Source of the DNA: Anaerolineaceae bacterium
GTDB taxonomy: Bacteria > Chloroflexota > Anaerolineae > Anaerolineales > Anaerolineaceae
DNA: 21,325 nucleotides
Direction: 5' to 3'
Assembly (NCBI GenBank): GCA_011620465.1
Contig: WOZC01000043.1
Span: 1 to 21,325, forward strand
Made by a program: the position numbers and the translations under genes. Below are positions 5,544 through 13,464 of the stretch, piece by piece. Each line of letters begins with the position of its first letter. Position 1 is the first letter of the stretch. The notes under the pieces are model-generated. The model saw only the letters and a program-made list of their open reading frames with translations, was not told the origin of the DNA and made no database searches.

Positions 5544-8186
5544 TTATGGCTTATTGACCTCGTAAATATCTACTGTGGCGGTGTCGAATACCTTATTCAT
5601 ATTTTCTTCGAATTTTGTTTCGTCAACCTGGTAGGTCTGCCGCTCCAATTCTCCAACCAAGATATAGCGTATATTATACAGGTCGATCAGGCTTTCAGCC
5701 TGGTTCCAGTCGGAGGTGCTATACAGCACGCGCAAATCGGATTGCCTGGAGCCAATCTCTTCGTACCCTCCCCGCCATTGCGCTTCGTGCCCAATCCAAC
5801 CCAAAATTGTGGGCATTCCTGAGAAAGTCGAAATGATATTGTAGGTCGTGTAACTGCCGCCAGTTTCGGAAACCGCTTCAGCCATTACGCCCGTTGGAGC
5901 ATCCGCCAACCATGCTGCCGCAGCCATTTCGTTGGGTGAATACAGATTAAAGTCCTGTTTACCATCCAGCGAATAGCCGTCACGGGGTTGAAAGCCCTCG
6001 GTCTTGTTCCATAACTCGATGGTCGGGTAGATCAAACCAGCCGCCAGTCCCACCAGGCAAATCACACTGAGTGTGGCGGCACCCTTTTTCTTGATCAAGC
6101 TGATGATTATCCAGACAAAAAACAAAACGGGGATGGACAAAAACAGGTAATCCAACCAATTGCTGCCGAAACCGGGCTGCAATGTCTCACCTTGTTGTGT
6201 GAGCGAGAAGCCAAACAGGAGCAGTCCGACGGTGATGATCAGGAAGGCAAACAGGCGGTTAGTCTGTGGTTTTTCCGCTTGCAGCAGCCTGGCGGTGAAA
6301 TAAGCCCCGGCTAAAGACCAGAGAATCCACGCCTGGAAGTAAAACTTGAAAATGGTATTCATGCGGGTGCCAAACTGATCTCTCAGGTATACGAATTCCG
6401 GCACGATCACGAGAAAAGCACCCAGTAAAACCAGCATCAGAACGAAGCCGTTGGTTCCAGTCTTGAATTTGGGCTGGTTTTCTGAAACTGCCTCACTTGT
6501 GGCTATCGTTGTTGGAGCGTCTTTGACTTTTTGTACGAAATAATCGATTGAGAGTAAGACCAGCAAGAATAATGTCAAAAATGTTCCCGGATGTTTGAGC
6601 CGTTCCACAATCGATTCCATAAGCAGGCTGCTGTTATCAACAGCACCTTGTAAGGAATTGAGCAGCGGGTCAAGGGATTCGAACCTTCCTGCCAGCCAAC
6701 CCAACCCCCATCCTGCTGCGAAGAGCAGCGCAAAAAGTGAAATCGTCAATAGGAAGGCTTGAAGCGAAGGCATCCGTCTCGCCCGAATTTGCCGGTAGAT
6801 CAACCAGGCAAAAATCGGTACCAACAGGGGGCCAAACATGATCCAAAGGTAACTCCCACGTGTAAAGAACGCCAGGCTGGGCAGCAACCCGCCAGCCTGA
6901 GAAGCGAAGCTGAGGTAAAACGGCAGATACACAAGGATGCTCAACACCCCGCCAATCAGGCAAAACGCGATCAATTGCCAGAAACGTTGTCCGTTCCAAC
7001 CGCTCAAGCTCACCTGCCGCCAAACGAACGCGACCGCGATCAAAAGCAGGTAGAAGGGGAAATCCCATGTGTTAAGAAAAGCAATCCCCCCCAATGTGAC
7101 GATTGCCATCAAAGCGTTTTTCCAGTTGACTGGAATAGTGCGACCGAAAACAGAAACACGCCCTTCCCACCCGCCTTGAAATGCATTCAAAGCCTGGGCA
7201 ATAGCCAGCAGTACGAAAGGCATTCCAAGCAAATGAGGGTGAATATCAGCCAACAGGTAGGTGAAAAACGGAAACTCATCGATGATCTCGATCATCGAGC
7301 CGTCAAGCCGAAAATCCTGGACCACCCGGCTTGCTTGCCACCAGGACCATCCGCCACGGTTTGGGTACCAGCTCAGGCTGAGAGGCTGGCTTGTTAAGGC
7401 TGGGATCTGCAGGTTCTGCCAGAACTCAGCGCTCACCAAACCCCTGGCATGCAAGACATCCAGTATGCCAAACCAGTTCGAAACGACCAGGATCATCAAG
7501 GGAGCGAGCAATGCCAGGGTATAAGTTCGGTTTGAAATCTCCTCATCTGCCTGCCCGTCCTTGTGCTTCTTCGCCAACAAATCCCAGGCGATCCCATAAG
7601 CGCCTAAGGCTGTTAATCCAAACCATGAAGCAGAAACCAGGTTATACCCAACCGAAGAGATTACCCCACTGACACGGATCAACATCGCTGAAATCAGGTA
7701 GCCAAAATAGTAATACGAGATCGGGTAACCGGACAGCCAGGGATCTTGAGGTGGAATGGTCGGCGATTTAAGGATGGCATTAATAAAACCCATTTCCATG
7801 AATTTTTCAGTATTGATGATATCCGGGTTGGCAGCCCGCACCACAGTCCAAAAAGCAAAAGCCGCAAAGAACACCACTTCAGCGGAAATGATGATCTTTC
7901 GGTTTTCTGAAACCCATTCTTTCAGTGTTTGAAAGCCGATCTTCCAGGCGGCAAAGAGATTGAGCAGCAATAGAAATACCAGGATAGTAATATCCCCTGC
8001 CAGATCATTTTTGAGCAAGCCTATCGATGTCAGCCACCAAAAAACAAAGCCCCAAATCAGCAATCCAACCGCTTTGGAAAGGTAAATTCCTCTTGAGCGC
8101 AACTTCTGAAATACTGACCATGTTACTGGCAGGCTGATCCAACCAAGAACTTCCAAAAGCACAAACCACTTTAGAAAATCGATCAT
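5544..8186 (-). CDS. Chlor_Arch_YYY / DUF2298 family giant membrane protein (stand-alone form)
   Basis: An 880-aa, very hydrophobic protein that I place in the uncharacterised Chlor_Arch_YYY family (TIGR03662; DUF2298) by its hallmark ISYYYFGY (YYY at 158-160). In order: four N-terminal helices; a loop with NPDI (120-123) and DPWLSGYPISYYYFG; a loop with DEFPFFTYLLADIHPHLLGMP (303-323); more helices; RMNTIFKFYFQAW (608-620); and a C-terminal soluble tail from about 730 with GMPTILGW (790-797), H800, QWRGG and YILVGELE. Every one of these motifs recurs in the C-terminal half of the preceding gene. The acidic and histidine residues in loops between helices suggest a GT-C-like enzyme, but this is inference and no function has been established to my knowledge. 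Gap to the upstream gene is 3 nt, to the downstream gene 1 nt. Length fits the known 700-900 aa single-copy class. Confidence 0.88.
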   Translation of the reverse strand: MIDFLKWFVLLEVLGWISLPVTWSVFQKLRSRGIYLSKAVGLLIWGFVFWWLTSIGLLKNDLAGDITILVFLLLLNLFAAWKIGFQTLKEWVSENRKIIISAEVVFFAAFAFWTVVRAANPDIINTEKFMEMGFINAILKSPTIPPQDPWLSGYPISYYYFGYLISAMLIRVSGVISSVGYNLVSASWFGLTALGAYGIAWDLLAKKHKDGQADEEISNRTYTLALLAPLMILVVSNWFGILDVLHARGLVSAEFWQNLQIPALTSQPLSLSWYPNRGGWSWWQASRVVQDFRLDGSMIEIIDEFPFFTYLLADIHPHLLGMPFVLLAIAQALNAFQGGWEGRVSVFGRTIPVNWKNALMAIVTLGGIAFLNTWDFPFYLLLIAVAFVWRQVSLSGWNGQRFWQLIAFCLIGGVLSILVYLPFYLSFASQAGGLLPSLAFFTRGSYLWIMFGPLLVPIFAWLIYRQIRARRMPSLQAFLLTISLFALLFAAGWGLGWLAGRFESLDPLLNSLQGAVDNSSLLMESIVERLKHPGTFLTLFLLVLLSIDYFVQKVKDAPTTIATSEAVSENQPKFKTGTNGFVLMLVLLGAFLVIVPEFVYLRDQFGTRMNTIFKFYFQAWILWSLAGAYFTARLLQAEKPQTNRLFAFLIITVGLLLFGFSLTQQGETLQPGFGSNWLDYLFLSIPVLFFVWIIISLIKKKGAATLSVICLVGLAAGLIYPTIELWNKTEGFQPRDGYSLDGKQDFNLYSPNEMAAAAWLADAPTGVMAEAVSETGGSYTTYNIISTFSGMPTILGWIGHEAQWRGGYEEIGSRQSDLRVLYSTSDWNQAESLIDLYNIRYILVGELERQTYQVDETKFEENMNKVFDTATVDIYEVNKP

Positions 8187-8189
8187 GAT

Positions 8190-11100
8190 TTATCTGACCT
8201 TATAAATAACAGTATCGGCTTCGCTGTAAACCTGGTCCCACAGCGTTCCGTCATAGGTTTCAAACTTTTGCAGCGCTTCAGCAGGATAGAACGCCTGTTC
8301 TTGCTGCCCGACGATGATGTATTCCACCTTATATTTGTCCAAATAGTTTGTAATAAATTCCTGGTCAATGCTCAGGTAGAAAGCGTTGACCCCATCAACC
8401 CGTTCCTGTACAGCGTTGTTGCGCAGAACCGCCCTTTGCTGTCGCTGGTGATAATTCCATCCGACCACTCCCGGCAAGCCAGTGTAAATTGTATAGCGGT
8501 TTCCCCAATAATATTCATAAGCCTGGGCTTCGAGAATGACAGGGGAACCTTCCACGTTTTCCTGCATCCATTGGATGGCACGATAATCTTGCCCCAGGTC
8601 CATCACGACTCCGTTGACCGCGAATTGAGAAGTCTCCATATATTTCATCCCATCCAGGGAATGTGGTGCGTTCGGGTCCATCCGGTCGGTGATTTTATCG
8701 TTGGTTGCCAAAACCGGGAAGAGCATCGCGATAAAGAACAAAACTGTTAAAACAACCTGGAATGCGATCTGCGTGCGTGTCCGCCAACGGTTTAGATCAC
8801 GCCAGAGCGTCGCGGCTGCCAGCCCCATTGGGAGTGTCAGAAGCATCCAGGCTTGATGGTATAGTTTGAAGACAACGTTCATGCGCCCAATGTCACCCAC
8901 CAGGTATACCAACTCGACCACTAATGTGAGCAATAAGCCTGTACCGATCATAAAGTACGCCAGTCGCTTGACATCGTCGTTAGTCGTCACAATCAGGAAA
9001 AGCGCCAGTACACACAATGGCAGGGCAATCAATGCCACTGTCACCTTGAGCAACAAGAGCAGCAGGAAGCCGCCTGCGATAAAAACTGTCAATCCAATCA
9101 ATAAATTTCGATGTTTCTTGTAGGTTTCTAACTCAGATAGGCGGGTCGAAGCCATCCACTGGTATGCCTCCCAAATCAACCAGCAGCTGATCACAAAAAG
9201 AATCAAACCCCAGTGCATCAAGTAAGAACTCAACGGCGTCCTGGCTCCGTTCCAGTAACCAACTGAGTTGTAGCCTGGGAAGAAATTGTGGTTGAAATTG
9301 AAATAGAAAAGGCGGGTCAAGATGAATAAACCCACTGCACTCATCGTGGGGTAGATCCATTTTCTTGACCAGGCTGGTAAAAAGCGCCATTGGGCTTCCG
9401 GAAGGTAACGCCACCCAACATAAACCAATACGCACAATGCCAGGACGGTAAAAGTTAGATAATCCCAGGTGTTTGTCGGCTGCAAGGCTCCCAATACCAC
9501 AGCACCAATCATAAGTATTGGCGCGATGACAAGCTTGATCTTTATCTTGAGTTTCTCTTTCTTCAGCATGATCAAAGACAGACTCCAGGCAACTGCCGCC
9601 ATAACGATGGGCATGGAAATAAGATGGGCATGAAAATCTGCATACAGAAAAGTGAAAAAGGGGAATTCCGTAATCGGCTCACCAGGGATCATACGACTGG
9701 GGTTCCAATACCAGGTTCCAGCTGCAATTGGCAGTCTTTCGCCCCGGAACATCAATCCAATTCCCTTGAACAGCCAAACCAGTTTCTGGCTGAGGGTCGC
9801 GCCATCCATACTGGCACCCGCTGAACCCAAGGCTTTCAGACCACCGTTAAGCACACCCAGCTCACCCAGGTTTCCAACCAGCGCAAGGAATACCGCGCTG
9901 CTGATGCCTGCCAGGAATGCCAAACCGAATAGGTTTTCTTTATCATCCCGGTTCTTTTCCAAGACAGCCTTGCCGAAGTTCCAACCAATGCTAAAGGCAC
10001 CGATGACCAGCATCGCATACCAAAGCGATATCAGGATGTTGTAAGAAACAGCTGGAACAACACCCAGCAGCTTGATTGGCATGGCTGCCAGCACTTGTCC
10101 ATAATAGTAGTAATTAATATACCCACCTGCATACCAGGGATCATACGCCGGGAAGGTGCTGCTTTTAATGATGGCATTGAGATAGCTGAAATCCATCGGC
10201 TTTTCCCCTCCCCGCCAGGGATGCCACAAATCCGGGTTTTGATAACGGATCCACAGGAAGAAAGCAAATGCAAGCAGAAATACAGCTTCTTCGATCAAAA
10301 TCTGCTTCCACAACGCCCGAATATCTTCCAGCAAATCTTTCCTTGTCAGCCAGGCAACGATCAAAGACAGGACGAATATCATTAAAAGAACGATCCAGAG
10401 CAGCGTTCTTGTGACTGCCACCTTGACCGAGCCGAGGTTAAACGCAATCAGCACAAACAAGAGCAATCCAATGATGCGGGCAAAAGCATAGCCCTTATCT
10501 TTCAAGCCAGGCATTGCCAGACGAACAATCGGGAAAACACAAAGTCCCAATAACAAGAAGAGTAGGTAAAACACGATAACAGCCAACCAGGTGTGCTGGT
10601 TCAAAAGCGATTGTTGATCAAACAGTTCGGACCAGGTACCACCAGCCTGTTGAGTTTCAAGGTCTTCCTCTGAAAGCATCAATTGCTTGTTTGGCTCAGT
10701 TTCACCAGCAAAATAAGTATCAGCTTGTTTTGGTGTCAGGTAAACTGCTTTGCTTACATCCACGGAGTTCAGCAATTTCCAGGTCATTTCACTGTCGTAT
10801 TTTGCATTTTTCTCAAATACGAGCACTTTTGGATGGTCATAGACCGAAAAAGCTTCCTCGGCATATTGATCGTTAAACTCAAGACTGCCCAAATTTGGAT
10901 AAGATGTAAAAGTAGCGACAAGGTCAAAACCCAGGCTTCCACTGCTTCCGTCTGCCTCAGCCTGGTAATAGCAATCGAGGGTTTCCTGGTTCTCCTGGCA
11001 GCCCAATAATTGGCGGTAGAAGAAAGTGCTCAATGGATAGCGCTCTGGTACGCGTGGGATTGTGCCGAATTGCCGGTTGGAACTGATAAAGATGTAATCT

Positions 11101-13460
11101 GCCTGGTTCAGAATGGTGTAGAAACGCTGAACTTTACTCGCATCATCCGGCCAATACATCTCTAAATTCAGATCGCCCCTGAAAATACCCGCATTGTCCT
11201 GGTAAGGCACCAAGGAGGGACGCGGAAGAGGCAAAGCATCGTCCCAGCTGCTCTCCAGGGCAACACCCGGTGTACTGATCATAAGCTGACCGTCGCCCTC
11301 AACCAATTCGATCATCAGGTCAAGATCCTGTACCTGGTTCAAACCCAATGTTAAGGGTTTGTCAAACGTGAAAACCGTTTTTTCACCACGAAGTGAGCCA
11401 TCACCCAGAAAACTTCCCGAAGCATACCCAACCCGTGTAATCGGACCCTCAGCAGCGTTGGCAGTGAGTGTCAGGCGCAACTGCTTTTCTCCCTCAGTCT
11501 GGGTCATATCCAGAATGTATGGGATCGCTACGCTATGAACGGATTCGATCGATTGAATGCTGATTTTCATCTGGTAAGGATGATCAAGCGTGATCATTTC
11601 GTTTATCTTGGGCAGGGTCTCCTGGCGTGTCGATCCGTCATCATAGTAGAAATTCATCACCGGCACACCGCTCAAATAGGATTGAGCCTCTGGTGTGAGC
11701 AAGGTCAATTCAAATTGATAGAGCTGGTCTTGCAGGAAATAAACCGCCGGATTGAATTGAAACACCAAAGTCGACTGGGTCTGACCCTCAGCAGTGATCG
11801 GGTTTTGTCCAATCATTGGTTCTGCGGTTAGATATTGTCCGGTCTTTGCATCCAACACATTCATCTGGTATTGCACTGTCTCAAGTGTGTTCGATATCGA
11901 TTGCACAACCGGGTAGGTCAGATCTGTCAGGAAGCCATCCGCCTTCGCCTGGTAAAGCAGCGTCAAGTTCTGGTCAGTATTAAGCATATTTATTGCCCGG
12001 TAAGCCACCGGGATGTTGCGTTCTTGTCCATCAGATCTTGATACCAGGTTGATAGGACCTTCCAGGTTTTCATAAATCCAGTCAGTCGCAGCCACCCGGG
12101 TAACAGGCCGTGTATAAATGCGGCTGAACGCAAAAGCCCAGGCACCTGTCGCCAGTAAGACCAGAACGGTCAGAAGAATCCCCACCCTCTTTATAACATT
12201 TTTGGAAAGCGAGAACCGTTTGAACTTGATGCCAACATTGTTACTGAGTAATTGCTCAAGCCCCCAGGCTGCAATAATCGCAACCAATGGGTAGAGCAGC
12301 AAGAGGTAGCGCATGGAAGAAACCCATGCCAGCCCCTGCCAAACGAAATATAGCAGACTCCATATCCATAAAGGCATGTGAAGGAACTCTTTCCGCTTGA
12401 AAATCTTGCCAGCCATCCCAAGCCACGCGAATATTGCCGTTATCCCCCAGGGCAAACCAACGCCCCAAACCAGTAAGTTGTAAAGTGAAAAAATACTCGC
12501 CCGCCTGGTCCATTGTAGCGCCGGAGGAAAGTCCACCTCGCCAGTGCTTTGTGCCTGCAAGGTTTTCAGGCCGTTCCACCAATCCGGGTTTATTTTCAGA
12601 TTGAAAAATCCCGGTCCGCTGAAAGCATAAGGCTGTAAGATTCGGAATGTCAGAATACTGACAATTCCCGCAATTGCGATCGGTAGAAGAGTTTTCAACA
12701 AATCGACTTTTTCATCACGGTTTTCTGTGCGCAGATAGCGGGCTAATTCCACCAACGGCAGCAAGATCGCCAAGGAGACAGCATTGATCTTTGAGGCGGT
12801 TGCCATTCCTAAACCCAGACCAAACATCAGATATGGCCAAAGCTTCTGCCAGGTAAGCATGCTTCGGATATTCCCAGTATCCGTCTCATGCGGTCGCTGT
12901 AGAATGATGACAGCAGCCAATACCGTCAGCATCCCAAAGGTGTTGGTGAAGGTATCAACCGTCATAAAATGAGCTTGCTGAATGGGCAAGACTGCACAGG
13001 CATAAAAGGCGGCTGCAATCAGTCCCACCCGACGGTTGTATAGTTTGAAACCAATCAGAAATACCAGGATCACTGTGAACAGGTCAAAGAAAGCCGAGAG
13101 CTGCCTGCCGACCAGCGTGATTGGATCATAACCAACTTGTCCGATCCATTCACCAATATATCGGATAAGGAACAGTGGGAAGGTGCCATAAACAAAAAAA
13201 GTATACCCATGTGTATTTGGGTTCAGGGTTGAGGTTTGGGTGTTGAAGTATTCCTTGATGCTGCCAACCGGCTGGATACTATTCAAAACCATGGAGAGAT
13301 AGCGTTCATCCGGGTGAAGATGATAGCTTTCATCCCAGTTGAGGTTTAAAAACCGAAAATACCCGCCTACAATTAAGATCAAGGCGAGTAAAAAAACGGT
13401 AATCAGGGCTTGATTAATGCCCTTTTTCGGCAAAACTCTCTGCTCGTTTACTTTATCCAT
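8190..13460 (-). CDS. Fusion protein: GT39-like GT-C glycosyltransferase plus YYY/DUF2298 module
   Basis: A 1756-aa protein joining two membrane modules. Residues about 14-445 are a PMT/GT39-like GT-C core: helix 1, then the first-loop motif WDESYHLHPDERYL (D43, E44 and D51, E52), then HGYTFFVYGTFP (His84), then about ten helices. Residues about 446-950 are extracytoplasmic, with a beta-rich stretch (about 490-740), the segment ADYIFISSNRQFGTIPR, a likely disulphide pair (C821/C830), and a tail FSVYDHPKVLVFEK. Residues about 956-1756 are a complete YYY module: INYYYYGQ (YYYY 1117-1120), TEFPFFTFLYADFHAHL (about 1264-1280), GRMNVVFKLYHQAW (from 1525) and a soluble end with GLPGVVGWNYHQRQQR. 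It probably transfers a sugar from a polyprenyl-phosphate donor to a surface acceptor. I chose the ATG at 13460; an open TTG six codons earlier overlaps the previous gene and lacks a Shine-Dalgarno. Stop and start are separated by 4 nt upstream and 3 nt downstream. No frameshift was seen. Confidence 0.88.
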   Translation of the reverse strand: MDKVNEQRVLPKKGINQALITVFLLALILIVGGYFRFLNLNWDESYHLHPDERYLSMVLNSIQPVGSIKEYFNTQTSTLNPNTHGYTFFVYGTFPLFLIRYIGEWIGQVGYDPITLVGRQLSAFFDLFTVILVFLIGFKLYNRRVGLIAAAFYACAVLPIQQAHFMTVDTFTNTFGMLTVLAAVIILQRPHETDTGNIRSMLTWQKLWPYLMFGLGLGMATASKINAVSLAILLPLVELARYLRTENRDEKVDLLKTLLPIAIAGIVSILTFRILQPYAFSGPGFFNLKINPDWWNGLKTLQAQSTGEVDFPPALQWTRRASIFSLYNLLVWGVGLPWGITAIFAWLGMAGKIFKRKEFLHMPLWIWSLLYFVWQGLAWVSSMRYLLLLYPLVAIIAAWGLEQLLSNNVGIKFKRFSLSKNVIKRVGILLTVLVLLATGAWAFAFSRIYTRPVTRVAATDWIYENLEGPINLVSRSDGQERNIPVAYRAINMLNTDQNLTLLYQAKADGFLTDLTYPVVQSISNTLETVQYQMNVLDAKTGQYLTAEPMIGQNPITAEGQTQSTLVFQFNPAVYFLQDQLYQFELTLLTPEAQSYLSGVPVMNFYYDDGSTRQETLPKINEMITLDHPYQMKISIQSIESVHSVAIPYILDMTQTEGEKQLRLTLTANAAEGPITRVGYASGSFLGDGSLRGEKTVFTFDKPLTLGLNQVQDLDLMIELVEGDGQLMISTPGVALESSWDDALPLPRPSLVPYQDNAGIFRGDLNLEMYWPDDASKVQRFYTILNQADYIFISSNRQFGTIPRVPERYPLSTFFYRQLLGCQENQETLDCYYQAEADGSSGSLGFDLVATFTSYPNLGSLEFNDQYAEEAFSVYDHPKVLVFEKNAKYDSEMTWKLLNSVDVSKAVYLTPKQADTYFAGETEPNKQLMLSEEDLETQQAGGTWSELFDQQSLLNQHTWLAVIVFYLLFLLLGLCVFPIVRLAMPGLKDKGYAFARIIGLLLFVLIAFNLGSVKVAVTRTLLWIVLLMIFVLSLIVAWLTRKDLLEDIRALWKQILIEEAVFLLAFAFFLWIRYQNPDLWHPWRGGEKPMDFSYLNAIIKSSTFPAYDPWYAGGYINYYYYGQVLAAMPIKLLGVVPAVSYNILISLWYAMLVIGAFSIGWNFGKAVLEKNRDDKENLFGLAFLAGISSAVFLALVGNLGELGVLNGGLKALGSAGASMDGATLSQKLVWLFKGIGLMFRGERLPIAAGTWYWNPSRMIPGEPITEFPFFTFLYADFHAHLISMPIVMAAVAWSLSLIMLKKEKLKIKIKLVIAPILMIGAVVLGALQPTNTWDYLTFTVLALCVLVYVGWRYLPEAQWRFLPAWSRKWIYPTMSAVGLFILTRLFYFNFNHNFFPGYNSVGYWNGARTPLSSYLMHWGLILFVISCWLIWEAYQWMASTRLSELETYKKHRNLLIGLTVFIAGGFLLLLLLKVTVALIALPLCVLALFLIVTTNDDVKRLAYFMIGTGLLLTLVVELVYLVGDIGRMNVVFKLYHQAWMLLTLPMGLAAATLWRDLNRWRTRTQIAFQVVLTVLFFIAMLFPVLATNDKITDRMDPNAPHSLDGMKYMETSQFAVNGVVMDLGQDYRAIQWMQENVEGSPVILEAQAYEYYWGNRYTIYTGLPGVVGWNYHQRQQRAVLRNNAVQERVDGVNAFYLSIDQEFITNYLDKYKVEYIIVGQQEQAFYPAEALQKFETYDGTLWDQVYSEADTVIYKVR

Positions 13461-13464
13461 TAAC

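Noticed and set aside
6759..7397. 212-codon open frame on the plus strand opposite the YYY protein
   Set aside because: It lies wholly antisense to a well-supported gene, its translation is low-complexity and charged with no recognisable motif, and no promoter or ribosome-binding site is evident. The same holds for the other antisense frames (for example 666-1226, 2400-2765, 13820-14416).
8190..13460. Assembly or frameshift artefact joining two genes
   Set aside because: The frame is continuous through the soluble linker, the linker composition is normal, and fused GT-C/YYY proteins are plausible for the family; only raw reads could settle it further.
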